Of a stretch of 64,000 bases of DNA, positions 32,933 to 47,900 are shown in pieces (the stretch's first letter is position 1; each line of letters starts with the position of its first letter). Made by a program: the position numbers and the translations under genes. The DNA is taken from NCBI RefSeq assembly GCF_963576615.1, contig NC_088717.1:23463344-23527343 (forward strand). The letters are read 5' to 3'. This DNA is from Watersipora subatra. Taxonomy: Eukaryota; Bryozoa; Gymnolaemata; Cheilostomatida; Watersiporidae. Below the pieces are notes generated by a model. It did not search any database and was not told where the DNA came from. It saw only the letters and a program-made list of their open reading frames with translations.

Positions 32933-35900
32933 TAGCATATTAATACTTCACTTCTTTGAATATTCTTAATGTCCCTCACTAGTTTTTGTCGAGGTAAAGA
33001 TGAACACATGCTTTAGTAATACATGCTTTAGTAATACATGCTTCCAATAGGGTGAGCAAACGACTCCTAGATAACATTATCCTACATTTCAGTTTTTTTA
33101 CTACTGATCTATGCTCAACACATTTTTAACACCTCAACTGTTATGTAATCAATCATTTGACGCTGTTATGTAATCAATCATTTGACGGTGTTATGTAATC
33201 AATCATTTGACGCTGTTATGTAATCAATCATTAATAACCCTCTGATCACTAACAGCTATGTATGAAAATTGATTGCTGTGGTCAATCTATCATCACAGCA
33301 CTGAATCTTGATGTGTCATGATATACATTATATTGAATACGGCTGGCAGCCAAACAATTGCTAAGACTCACAGGGTCATTACTTTCATGATCTGGCAAAA
33401 ATCAGCTTTGCAGGAAAGTCAACTATTTTTCTGCGTTTCAAGGTAGGAGTAGGTAAGCAATCGTGACCAGCGTATAACAAGCAACTGTCAATTGATTCCT
33501 AGACTAGAGCTCTAACCGACCATGTTCATGTTTATTGATACTGCCATCTAGCAACCAATATATTTGGTACTAGGTACGGACATAGCTCAAGTATGTTTCT
33601 CAGAAACTTGCTAGAGACCAGCAAGAGACCTGCCAGAACGTTGATGTCACATGAGCAGGCACCCCCAAGTAGACTGTCACGCATGCTCCTATAGAACTAA
33701 GTACAATGGTATCTGCAAACCTCATCATAGCCTGTGTGCCCAACTGTGTGTAATCATGACAAGAACTTAACAAAAAGAATATTATAACGCATGTACTTGT
33801 ATATGACATACCTCATCATAGCCTGTGAGCCACAATCTTGGGGTCTGATAGAATTTGTCATAAGTAATATTCAAGTCATATGTTCTAGTTTGTACAATAT
33901 CCGAGCCTTTCACCTGTGACATGTCTACAGCTGCCTGTAAATAGAACATTTAATCTTTTGATGAAATACAAATGAAACATTCCTATTTGAAAAAAAACTC
34001 GAATAAAGTTTACAGAATTCCTCGCTGAAATAATAGTTCCCACATAGAGACAAACTTTACTAGCCAAGCATGCATATCTGAATGAAAAATTATCTGCCTC
34101 AGTTTCCCAGTTGCTGTAGTCATACTATCTGTTCTAGATAGGTAGTCCAAAGGATGGGTGCATCATACTAACTTTTAGGAGGCTTTCTAATACAAAACAG
34201 GGTCTAAATGTATTTTTACTTGCCAAGAATTACACCAACCGACGTGTATGTACACCCTGCGGAGTGCGCTAGCGAGACATTCTTTCTTCACATAACTATA
34301 AATTTTAATTGTCTGTAAAAATTAGCTATTCTCGGAAGTTATTTCTTTAAAACTTGTTAACAAAATTAATGCTCTGATTTCATGAATAATGATTTTGAAG
34401 GGACAATTTATCGAGTCTAGTTAAATAAAATGAGCGATTTTAATACACTTTGCAAAGAAAGAATCTTTATGCACATTTTCATGACATGAAAATGTTAATA
34501 AAACCTGTTAGTTGGTAGAAATTACACAAAAATATTATTTGAAAACCAACCTGCAATATTAACTGCTACTGTTAATGCTACAAGATTTTTTAATTTCGGT
34601 TTATCATTAAACATCGTACGATAAAGGCTGGTTCACATCGCAATATTTCGGTGTTGGTGCCACAATATTTTTGTGATCATCAATGATAACAATGTTTACA
34701 CTATCACCAGATTTGCATCAGCGAACACTCCGTGACGTTCTGTTCTTAATTTGTAAAAAAATTTCTCGGAGGAATCGCTTTGTTTTCGCGTCTCGACTCT
34801 AATCTAGTTCCTCAGCAATTACCATGATCAGAAATAAATAAATGATGCCATCCGTGACCGCAAATTACTATCGCCGAAATGATGCACATTGTACAGGCTG
34901 TCATCGATGCTTGGCAGAATATGGAGAAATGTTGACAGCTTCAAACTTTCCCGACGTTTCCAATGCTCTGATGATGCTATTGGTTTACGATGCGCATAGT
35001 CGATGATAAACGCCGAAAGGACAATGCCGAGATACGGCGATAGAGTGTGAAACACTCTTTAGAATGGCTCATCTGATCATAGGTAAAATCTGATTGGCTG
35101 AACTAATGTAGACCATCAGACTACCGCTAATTCATAATACTATGGTCAAAGTTAGTCTTGTTTAGGTGTAACTGGACTATGACATCACGGTACAGCGATA
35201 CCTCACATACCACAGCTAATGTCTACAAGTACTGACAGCCACAAGTGAAAAACTACAAAGTCATATCACTAACTGAGTACGAGACACGTTTTTCCAGTTG
35301 TGAACCAGCTTGTGAAAAAAAGATTGCCGATAATTAAAATACTTTTTACCCAAAAAGTAGCGGTCTGATATGATACGGCTAGAAAATGCAAATGACCTCC
35401 ACCCATGTAGCGAGACAAGAAATTTTTGTTACTAAAAACATAGTTTATAATTCAAGAAGTTTGTTAGTCAATGAGCCAATTTTTATTGGTTTCTTCCGTT
35501 GTTAAGTCTATATATATAAATCTCAAAGTTTGTCATTTGTTGTCTGTAGTCAGCTCTTATTAGTAAGTTTAATCATTTGTTGTCTGTAGTCAGCTCTTAT
35601 TAGTAAGTTTAATCATTTGTTGTCTGTAGTCAGCTCTTATTAGTAAGTTTGTCATTTGTTGTCTGTAGTCAGCTCTTATTAGTAAGTTTAATCATTTGTT
35701 GTCTGTAGTCAGCTCTTATTAGTAAGTTTAATCATTTGTTGTCTGTAGTCAGCTCTTATTAGTAAGTTTAATCATTTGTTGTCTGTAGTCAGCTCTTATT
35801 AGTAAGTTTAATCATTTGTTGTCTGTAGTCAGCTCTTATTAGTAAGTTTAATCATTTGTTGTCTGTAGTCAGCTCTTATTAGTAAGTTTAATCATTTGTT

Positions 35901-38900
35901 GTCTGTAGTCAGCTCTTATTAGTAAGTTTAATCATTTGTTGTCTGTAGTCAGCTCTTATTAGTAAGTTTAATCATTTGTTGTCTGTAGTCAGCTCTTATT
36001 AGTAAGTTTAATCATTTGTTGTCTGTAGTCAGCACTTATTAGTAAGTTTAATCATTTGTTGTCTGTAGTCAGCTCTTATTAGTAAGTTTAATCATTTGTT
36101 GTCTGTAGTCAGCTCTTATTAGTAAGTTTAATCATTTGTTGTCTGTAGTCAGCTCTTATTAGTAAGTTTAATCATTTGTTGTCTGTAGTCAGCACTTATT
36201 AGTAAGTTTAATCATTTGTTGTCTGTAGTCAGCTCTTATTAGTAAGTTTAATCATTTGTTGTCTGTAGTCAGCACTTATTAGTAAGTTTAATCATGTTGT
36301 CTGTAGTCAGCTCTTATTAGTAAGTTTAATCATTTGTTGTCTGTAGTCAGCTCTTATTAGTAAGTTTAATCATTTGTTGTCTGTAGTCAGCTCTTATTAG
36401 TAAGTTTAATCATTTGTTGTCTGTAGTCAGCTCTTATTAGTAAGTTTAATCATTTGTTGTCTGTAGTCAGCTCTTATTAGTAAGTTTAATCATTTGTTGT
36501 CTGTAGTCAGCTCTTATTAGTAAGTTTAATCATTTGTTGTCTGTAGTCAGCTCTTATTAGTAAGTTTAATCATTTGTTGTCTGTAGTCAGCTCTTATTAG
36601 TAAGTTTAATCATTTGTTGTCTGTAGTCAGCTCTTATTAGTAAGTTTAATCATTTGTTGTCTGTAGTCAGCTCTTATTAGTAAGTTTAATCATTTGTTGT
36701 CTGTAGTCAGCTCTTATTAGTAAGTTTAATCATTTGTTGTCTGTAGTCAGCTCTTATTAGTAAGTTTAATCATTTGTTGTCTGTAGTCAGCTCTTATTAG
36801 TAAGTTTAATCATTTGTTGTCTGTAGTCAGCTCTTATTAGTAAGTTTAATCATTTGTTGTCTGTAGTCAGCTCTTATTAGTAAGTTTAATCATTTGTTGT
36901 CTGTAGTCAGCTCTTATTAGTAAGTTTAATCATTTGTTGTCTGTAGTCAGCTCTTATTAGTAAGTTTAATCATTTGTTGTCTGTAGTCAGCTCTTATTAG
37001 TAAGTTTAATCATTTGTTGTCTGTAGTCAGCTCTTATTAGTAAGTTTAATCATTTGTTGTCTGTAGTCAGCTCTTATTAGTAAGTTTAATCATTTGTTGT
37101 CTGTAGTCAGCTCTTATTAGTAAGTTTGTCATTTGTTGTCTGTAGTCAGCTCTTATTAGTAAGTTTAATCATTTGTTGTCTGTAGTCAGCTCTTATTAGT
37201 AAGTTTAATCATTTGTTGTCTGTAGTCAGCTCTTATTAGTAAGTTTAATCATTTGTTGTCTGTAGTCAGCTCTTATTAGTAAGTTTAATCATTTGTTGTC
37301 TGTAGTCAGCTCTTATTAGTAAGTTTAATCATTTGTTGTCTGTAGTCAGCTCTTATTAGTAAGTTTAATCATTTGTTGTCTGTAGTCAGCTCTTATTAGT
37401 AAGTTTAATCATTTGTTGTCTGTAGTCAGCTCTTATTAGTAAGTTTAATCATTTGTTGTCTGTAGTCAGCTCTTATTAGTAAGTTTAATCATTTGTTGTC
37501 TGTAGTCAGCTCTTATTAGTAAGTTTAATCAAATTACTAGCTCCAATACTAGCTTACTCAAATTAGCCATTAGCAATGTGCCAGACTAATGGCAAGTGGC
37601 AGGCAACTACATTACCTGGTAATGTAGTTGCCTGCAAGATGTTGCAGGCAACTACATTACCTGCCACTGTTTATAAGCTGTTTTTAACACCCATGCAACA
37701 CCGAGAATTCGGCTAGTGTATGTACCAATGCAAGTAACTCCTACCAAAAGTATAACTTTGTAGTCAACTAAAAGTACACTGAACAATTGTATTGCTAGTT
37801 CTTTAAATCCTTTTAATTTTATTGCGAACTCTTTTAATCTTTTGTCAAAACAGATAAGATGTACACATAAACTTAGTAGTTTCAAGTCTTCCTTGTATCA
37901 ATTTTTATTTTTGGGTTTATGATATCACATGCCAATACATTTTTATCTATTGATTTATTCATTTTTGTTGGCACTAGATGTAAAACATTTTGCATATAAA
38001 AATGATTATGGGTGGCCAATAAAGTGTATATATTTCACACAATGTCTCCCTCCGTGAACCCTAATTATGAAATCTGCCGAGTATACAAGGAGCAGAATGT
38101 GAGATAAACAGTAGATAGGGGATTACTGCATCCAGTATTGATAAAGTGGTCAGATAAGTTAGAAGGAAATAGGTTCTAGAAAATATACATACAACATCTT
38201 CTACTTCAACAGTGAGCCCCTGGGACTCAAATTCATCCATGTTCCACGCTTCCTCATCCTCTTCTGCTGGAAGATCCTCATCAGGTACCTTTGGTATGTT
38301 CACTGTGACTGGCGACTGCAACACACAAAGACAAGACCAATGATGTTACACGGCATGTTCATACAATAGAAGCTAACACATCACGGATTTATTTAAATCG
38401 AGGGTTCTACAATACTACATGCTCAGATATTTGCTGAAGTTGTCTTCACCTGCTACCTACTCATGCTTGAAAGGCTGATCATTGTGATGGAACACCTTTG
38501 CCATACCAGCGATTCGATGCAACTAGATACATGTACATAAGATGACCACCTGTGACTGTGCCTACCTGCATCAATACCAGCCCATGCCTGTCAAGGCTGA
38601 TGGGTTATTAATCGGCAATATAGAGGAAACAATTTCCAGTGAATAAAGAAAGAACTTGATTCTGAAGGTGTGACATAAGCATGTCTATATATGAGGTGAC
38701 CATGTTTAGGGGCCGACTTTGGATTAATCATGAGTATTTATTTTGTGAAACAATTTACGATCGTACAATTTACAATCGTATAATTTACAATCGATTAGCA
38801 AGAAGTCGAGCTGTTGTGTAACCAACTAGCTATTTGATTAGTTAGAAAGTACTATGCACAGGGCAATGGATTAGTACCATGTTGTTTTCTGCCGCCTGAG

Positions 38901-41900
38901 GTCTTTGAAGAACTTTGTTCACGATAACCTAGTACAGTCATATCTCGACATACGAGTGCCCCAACGTATGAGAAAATCAAAATATGAGCAAAATACCGAG
39001 CAAGTTTTTACCGTAGAGATACGAGAAAACTTTGAGCTACAAGAATTTGAACCGGTTCTCGATGGCCACTAAATTGTTAAGTATGCGAGAGGCTGTTTTC
39101 GAGAACAGCATCGCTCAGCCTTTCTCATCGAATAGGTTAGAAAAAAGTTTTAAAACGGCCGGCTAAAAGTTGTAATGAAGGCGAGGCAAATAGCGCTAAG
39201 CTGGAAACAGATATTATGACGAAAACAAAATAAAGTGAAGTTTTGTAAAAGATTAAAACTTGGCTTCACGTGTGTGTGTTTAGTAAGCTAAATTCATAGT
39301 TTATGCTATGCTACAAAGCGTAACAAAAGTCTATGTACCGAACGCTTTGCTGTCAAGTTTCTCACACACCGCCATTAGCCGCTACGTCTGTCTCAAAGGT
39401 AAGAACTCCATACAATAATATACATAATAATGCTACACTCTATTGCAGATCATAACAACTACCCGAACGGGTGTTTGTTACTTTGTGAGCATAGGTAGTG
39501 AATTACAACAATTAAAAACATATGTTCTATCAAAATATCTTGTTTTTAAGTGGTTTCTCTATACGATGGGAATGGATTAAGTTGTGTTTAGTTATTTTAT
39601 ATAGGAAATATTGCTTTGAGATACGAAAGAATCGACATGTAGGAAGAGCTCACTTTCAAATTACTTTAAACTCATATGTCAAGATATGACTGTAATTGTT
39701 ATGAAAACAAATGTTTTCACTAGCATAATAATGGGTGTGCTGTCATTACAACTAAATCTTACGATGCAACTTGCTAGGAATTTAGGTCTTTTGGTTGCTG
39801 TCTAACAAAATGAGCAGTACTTTATATATATATATATATTATATCATTGTTACAATAGCTCAAAAGTCAGCGGAGTGTAATATTAGCTGAACTTAATGAT
39901 TTTCTTATCAAACCAAAAACGCACGAAAAACCTACAAGCTGCGCTGCAAATTCTCTGCTATACATTCATATATGGAGTAGTCATCCGCATCTCAACATCC
40001 ATCAGGGGAGGCAATTCCATAATTGGTTTTGTCAATAAATCCAAGCATGAAAAAATTATAACTGCATAAAGTTGTTAAAATTCTTGTTTTACACTCCTTT
40101 TTAGTAACATTCAAGTAACTCATAATTAGCAGTAAGTCTTCGTAGAGTAAACAGATGGCTGAATTGTGTGCAGGGAGAAACCTTTGGTTTGATCCCCTCT
40201 ACTGTCATTTACTTTTGCACAGATTATGAATAACCGAAGTAACAAATAAAAAACTTTAGTTTTACTTGAGTTCTCAACCTATCTGGTTATAGCAATGGAA
40301 ATGGAGTGATGGTCTATCTGGTTATAGCAATGGAAATGGAGTGATGGTTTATCTGGTTATAGCAATGGAAATGGAGTGATGGTCTATCTGGTTATAGCAA
40401 TGGAAATGGAGTGATGGTCTATCTGGTTATAGCAATGGAAATGGAGTGATGGTTTATCTGGTTATAGCAATGGAAATAGAGTGATGGTCTATCTGGTTAT
40501 AGCAATGGAAATGGAGTGATGGTCTGTCTGGTTATAGCAATGGAAATGGAGTGATGGTCTATCTGGTTATAGCAATGGAAATGGAGTGATGGTTTATCTG
40601 GTTATAGCAATGGAAATAGAGTGATGGTCTATCTGGTTATAGCAATGGAGATGGAGTGATGGTCTATCTGGTTATAGCAATGGAAATGGAGTGATGGTTT
40701 ATCTGGTTATAGCAATGGAAATGGAGTGATGGTCTATCTGGTTATAGCAATGGAAACGGAGTGATGGTCTATCTGGTTATAGCAATGGAAATGGAGTGAT
40801 GGTTTATCTGGTTATAGCAATGGAAATGGAGTGATGGTCTATCTGGTTATAGCAATGGAAATGGAGTGATGGTCTATCTGGTTATAGCAATGGAAACGGA
40901 GTGATGGTCTATCTGGTTATAGCAATGGAAACGGAGTGATGGTCTATCTGGTTATAGCAATGGAAACGGAGTGATGGTCTATCTGGTTATAGCAATGGAA
41001 ATGGAGTGATGGTCTATCTGGTTATAGCAATGGAAATAGAGTGATGGTCTATCTGGTTATAGCAATGGAAATGGAGTGATGGTTTATCTGGTTATAGCAA
41101 TGGAAATAGAGTGATGGTCTATCTGGTTATAGCAATGGAGATGGAGTGATGGTCTATCTGGTTATAGCAATGGAAATGGAGTGATGGTTTATCTGGTTAT
41201 AGCAATGGAAATGGAGTGATGGTCTATCTGGTTATAGCAATGGAAACGGAGTGATGGTCTATCTGGTTATAGCAATGGAAATGGAGTGATGGTTTATCTG
41301 GTTATAGCAATGGAAATGGAGTGATGGTCTATCTGGTTATAGCAATGGAAATGGAGTGATGGTCTATCTGGTTATAGCAATGGAAACGGAGTGATGGTCT
41401 ATCTGGTTATAGCAATGGAAATGGAGTGATGGTTTATCTGGTTATAGCAATGGAAATGGAGTGATGGTTTATCTGGTTATAGCAATGGAAATGGAGTGAT
41501 GGTCTATCTGGTTATAGCAATGGAAATGGAGTGATGGTCTATCTGGTTATAGCAATGGAAACGGAGTGATGGTCTATCTGGTTATAGCAATGGAAATGGA
41601 GTGATGGTTTATCTGGTTATAGCAATGGAAATGGAGTGATGGTCTATCTGGTTATAGCAATGGAAATGGAGTGATGGTTTATCTGGTTATAGCAATGGAA
41701 ATGGAGTGATGGTCTATCTGGTTATAGCAATGGAAATGGAGTGATGGTTTATCTGGTTATAGCAATGGAAACGGAGTGATGGTCTATCTGGTTATAGCAA
41801 TGGAAATGGAGTGATGGTCTATCTGGTTATAGCAATGGAAATGGAGCGATGGTTTATCTGGTTATAGCAATGGAAACGGAGTGATGGTCTATCTGGTTAC

Positions 41901-44900
41901 AGCAATGGAAATGGAGTGATGGTCTATCTGGTTACAGCAATGGAAATGGAGTGATGGTCTATCTGGTTGTAGCAATGGAAACGGAGTGATGGTCTATCTG
42001 GTTATAGCAATGGAAATGGAGTGATGGTTTATCTGGTTATAGCAATGGAGATGGAGTGATGGTCTATCTGGTTATAGCAATGGAAACGGAGTGATGGTTT
42101 ATCTGGTTATAGCAATGGAAATGGAGTGATGGTCTATCTGGTTATAGCAATGGAAATGGAGTGATGGTTTATCTGGTTATAGCAATGGAAATAGAATGAT
42201 AGTCTATCTGGTTATAGCAATGGAAATGGAGTGATGGTCTATCTGGTGATAGCAATGGAAACGGAGTGATGGTCTATCTGGTTATAGCAATGGAAATGGA
42301 GTGATGGTCTATCTGGTTATAGCAATGGAAATGGAGTGATGGTTTATCTGGTTATAGCAATGGAAATGGAATGATAGTCTATGTGGTTATAGCAATGGAA
42401 ATGGAGTGATAGTCTATCTGGTTATAGCAATGGAAATGGAATGATGGTTTATCTGGTTATAGCAATGGAAACTGAGTGATAATAAAATAAACTAATGCTC
42501 TATCTGGTTACATAGAAATAGAGCGATGATCTATCTGGTTATAGCAACCGAAATAGAGTGATGATCTAACTGGTTATAGCAATAGAAATAGAGTGATGGT
42601 ACTTGGGTGACAATTTAAATTAGTTACAATTACCGAATTCCACAATTAAACAACTATTAAAATCTTATAACATAGTTGGGTAAAAGACACAGAGCTATTC
42701 TGATCATAATGGGAGTCGATATCAATTAGTTGATACACAACTCCGATAGGTAGAGTAGATAGTTGTTCTATTTCCTTCAGCTATCAAATATTTGATGAGG
42801 TGATGAACATATCTTATAAACAAAAGAATAGCGATGAGCACTACCTTTTTTACACTTTTTTCTCAGACCGAAGGGGTCAGGTAATCTAGTGGCACGCTCA
42901 ATTCACGCTTGCATAAATTTAGCTAGTGGATGGTCCAGATAACAATACTATTACAGAGTAACACGGGTAATTGCTGCCAATGGACTTGGGAATTCACAGT
43001 TCCAGTGGAATGAGTTTCGTGCAATAAGGTTTGTTTATAGCTCATTAAGGTATATAACAACACTACGACAGCCATTAGCTGATCAGGGGATGACATAAGC
43101 TCGATGTTACAATTTCTAGCTGATAAGAACCGACACAAAATCATAGATAATAGCAGTCAGAGGAATGTGAAACTGAACATACACGCATACGCTGGACAAA
43201 TAAGAAAATGGCAAAAAAAGTTGACAAAAACCTAAGTGACTACACGGAGGGGCTGGCCCATATTAAAACGATGACAGATGTCAACAAGTGGTTGTTATGC
43301 TAAATGCTGTACATTGAAGTCAATGACAACTAGAAATCTGATTTGTCTGAACACTGCTGGCTAACTTACAGACTCCAGTGTCATTTCTGCGACCTGCTCG
43401 GCTAATTCCTGCTTCTCCGTGTCCACAAAATGATGGGTGTCAACCCAGCCCCCATCTTTATCGTCTTCATCTATTACCTTTTCCTGAGAATCTGTGTGGG
43501 TGTCCATTTGTTTTACACGCTTGTAGCACGGAACTGTTCAAAATAAGGAAACAAAATGAAGAAGCAGTGTACCAGTCTACGTTTAAGAGCGGATTGTAAA
43601 TTATGCAAATACACAAAGTACCGTACAAGCAGAACATACTGTATGTGAGAGTTGCATACATAACAACAATAATACGACATAATTCAGTACAAGTTCAGTG
43701 TCGAATGTTTCAGATATCGAACATCGGAGTTTGAACAAAAAGTTCCAGACTTTTTTGTTTTTGGTATCGATGAAAAATTTAGAACTCTAGCACATTCACA
43801 ACATTCATTTACGTAAAGCACGTAACGAAAGACACCCCTTTGTAGATTATTGTCAATGCCAATAATTATAGCTTTATCAGATGTATGGAAGTATAATACT
43901 TCCATACATATAATAAGTTGAGAAAACCCGGCGACACTTCTTCTCATAACCAATACTCAACAGTGTTACGTCTATGCGCTTATTGGGGTTTTTAACATAT
44001 GTACTGTATATTATTATTTGTATAGTGCATTATATTATTTGTCATTAAAAAAAGCGCACAAGCTATTACTACACTTCTTATTTTATACAAGAAATGTGAG
44101 GAAAAGAGGCCGGGCTATGAGCTGCTATAGGTAGAGCCTATCATCCTCTAGTAATAGATGAGTGATGAGAAACATAGTGTACATTGTCTGCCACCTGCAC
44201 TACAGTTTCTTTGGTGTAAAATATTATGACTAGAAATTCCACTGTCATACAGCCCACGACCAAAGTGATAATTGGAAAAAGAAAAGGGTACTGTTAATAG
44301 TTGAAAAAGTAGTTTTCAGCAGGAATTGACAGAGTATAGTGTAAATGAGACTTGTTGGAGATAATATAAAATAAATTGGAGGGAGCACGACTCTAAAAAG
44401 GTGCAACTAACAATTTATTTTGGAGGTAATGTTAGGTTGAAACCAGGTATACAAGTAATTGGTTAATTGTTGATATTACAATATCTGTTATAAGTAGGCT
44501 ATACAGTATCTGTTAAATGTCGTGCAGTCTAGTCTCCTCTCTTTTATGTTGTAGGATTTGGTAATTGATAGCTAATCGAGTGATGCGCTCCCTAACGAAG
44601 TTGTGAACAAGTAAATCATTGATGTTTCGAATTCGAGAGAGAGCAACAAACGATATTCCAGCGGTCATTCCATGGTGGCCTATATCAATGACAGCTTTAG
44701 CTGTGGTAAAACCTTGACTCTTGTGTATTGTCAAACCCAATGTTAGATTGAGAAGAATGCCTCGTCATAAAGGGGCATTGTAGTTCGGCCCTAGCTTGTA
44801 CATAAGTTGTAAAGAATTTCGGCTAACGTTTTAAATAGTTCAATGAAACCTTCAGTGATTAGACAAAAAAACATAGGCTGATAAACTGTGTACCACAATT

Positions 44901-47900
44901 TCGAACCTGTATATCGGTCTACGCCTAAAGCGGTCTACGTTTATTACAGAAACCTTCGAATAAATTCGATTACAAGTAAACAAGGCCATAGACTGGTGAA
45001 ATAAGCAAGGTTTTCTCATGAAATGTGCACTGCTAAATAGTTCTACTATCTGTCGCACGGCTTTCTTGGCGTTTCAATTTTCGTTCTTAACTTTTATTAA
45101 ACCGAGCTTTTCAAGCGTTTTGTGGCAATTTTCGTCCAAATAAATCTGTATATTTGTGTATAATCCGACCAGATGGGTAAGTTTTAAGATAATAATGATG
45201 GTTCACAAAGACTTGGTAACATATTTAAATAGGCTTGTATGTGTTTTGTATTGTTATTATACTTTAACAACTTTACAAAACGGTTAAATTAAAAATTTGT
45301 TGATGAAATTTTGATACAAGGGTTCGTCTCATTATTGATGAATAATTTTTGGGAGTTGTGTGCACATGTGCATTTATCATAAATCTCCCAACCAATCGCT
45401 TCGTTCTGTTTGGTCTTGGGAAAATAATTCAATATTCATTTTTTTTGGAACGGATCACAAGTATTGAAACTAGTACCCTGTCTAGCGCCACGTGAAGGAT
45501 CATCAGGTGTGCTGATAAAGTACAGAGAATAAGTATGTGTATAAGTATGCGTATAAGTATGCGTACAAGTATGCGTACAAGTATGCGTATAACTCCTTCA
45601 AAATTCTGAAAGCGAATGATTAGCATGGATGCCAGTGTGCCGTGCTGATACAGAGAGTTACAAGAGCTTGAATCCAGCATAACGTAGTATTTTTTTTAAT
45701 CTCCATATATGGCTTCGGACGAACGGAAGGATAGAGCTCTTGTTATAGCAAGCAATATTTGTAATAAGATCATTTTGGACTATGAACAATTCACTTTGTC
45801 ACAACCTTCTAAATCAGATTTTGGTCAAAAACTGAAATGGGACTGCTTCCTAAAATCCATCCTGTACCTGAGCTTGCACACCAATGATTCATGAGGGCAG
45901 GGTTCAATACCCAATACCCGCTGATCTTTTTATAAGCATGCACTGTAGCTAAACTTAGTCACGTAAAAAATATCAGTATGGCTAGAGAGTGAAGAACACT
46001 AGAGATAACCCATAAAACCCTGTCATCTATTCAATGGTTTCAAAAGGAAATTACCATTTCAACTACTCTAGACTCTGCCCAAACTGTAGACTTGCGCAGC
46101 CATAGGCCATGACTTGAAACATGAAATTACCACTAAATTTTAGCAATTTTACCATTTTTGGTGACAAGAAATTGTTTATCCTTGGGAAGATACGCTTTAG
46201 ACTTTGATTCATCTCCCCCTGACCACTGCCAGGTCGGGCAGTGATGGACTAGATGGTCCCCAGCAAGGACAAACTGCAAGTGAACATACAATAGCAAAAT
46301 ATGCAAGGTATCCAACATTCTAAATAACACTTCGGAAACAGTATAGCATAGATTTTGAATAGAGAACAAAACAACACCAATTCAATTGTCCACAGAAACA
46401 AAATAAAAGGTACATTTGAAATTGAGATTTTAGGATTGAAAATGGAATTTGATATGCTGAAACACAAAGACAATGTGAATAAAACCATTGGAATTTTTGG
46501 TAGGTTTTGCATCACACTGTCTATATTTTCTTGAATCTTGAAGTTATCCACACAGCAACCTAAATCTAACATGCAACAGTTAGGAAACACCATGAAATCT
46601 ATAAGAAGGCTTATTACACCAAATGAACCGGGATATTCCTGACAATACAACTAAAAATGTTTTACTTTATGTTTCCTAAACTAGTCCTGATAACATGAAG
46701 TGTGAACTCAATCTATTAAACTTACATCAGAGTGCAACAAAGAACACTTTCTGAGCTGTAAGAAACACAGAAAACCTAAGTGCGTGTATGACACAGTATA
46801 TCATCACTCAGGTTAGAAACAACTGAAAGGCTAAAACAGAGGACTTGACATTAGTAGTGAAACACTAGAGATACTGTTAGCCTTGCAACAGCAACACTGC
46901 AAAGTTCACTGAGGATAAATCGCTATTTGTCCTTGACATTGATACACATTAATTTCTATGACAGCCATTGTAATATAACATTTTCATTTCTAGTATACAC
47001 TTTTAATAGTTTTTTGTGTAAAGTATTTTTAGTTTCAACTGCAATGTATATCACTTGATGGTCAAATTACAATGTTAGCTCTACTTACGAATGTTTCACC
47101 TTACTAAATGCCCTAACAAAAAATTGATACCACTTCTTACGGTGGATGTCTTGAGATACAAAGCCTTAAACCTCCCCTATCTTGTTTGTCTCCTTACAAA
47201 TTACGGCTCGGAGAAAGCTGTACCCTGATGCTGTCACCCAATGAGATATTGATTAGTTTAAAGCAGGGGAATAACAGGGGGGGGGGGGGGTAGAGCGGGA
47301 GGGTAGAGCGGGAGGGGGGAGGTTAGAGCAGGAGAATAGAGCAGGGAATAGAATGAGGTGATAGAGATGGGGGAATAGAGCAGGGAATAAAGGTGAATGA
47401 CGAGATCAAATATTCGATTCAAGAAGAGCTCACAGCAGAGGACACGGAGACAGAAAAAAATGAGCCGCAATGTGACTCAGGAGGGTGGCAATATTTATTT
47501 ACATATCTTAATAAATTTCACTTTGTCATCATGTGCTCGTCATCGTCTTAGTCGCTTGTGAATGCATTATCCGAGCTTCGTAGGCCTTCCGCCAGGTCAC
47601 TTAATTATTTAATTTCAAAACTCATCTGCGACCTGAAAACCAGCCGAAAACCACCCACCTGCAGATTCTCTGATTTCAAATTAAGAAACCCCAGGTGTTG
47701 CCAGTAGATGATTGAGAAGAAAGAACTATTATTTCGACTAGTATTATTTAAAGGAAGGAAATCTTATAACATTTTCACAAAATATCAAATTTTGTAGAGG
47801 AAAAGCACTCGTAAAGTGTCCACAAGTTAAGTGTTGGCTCACTGCAACCATGGGTGTCTTGCACATTTGTGAAAGATGATAGATAAAAAGCTAACAAAAG

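Noticed and set aside
35530-37531. CRISPR-like array
   Set aside because: Units abut without unique spacers, the setting is an animal intron, and the ends are Helitron-like.
44852-45058. ORF upstream of the helicase fragment as more of the same gene
   Set aside because: Its translation shows no helicase motif and it is not collinear with the PIF1 fold.
45709-45894. 61-codon ORF starting [12 protein letters not shown]
   Set aside because: Real ATG and soluble-looking composition, but no splice sites, no known motif and no neighbour in frame; in an ATG3 intron on the opposite strand.
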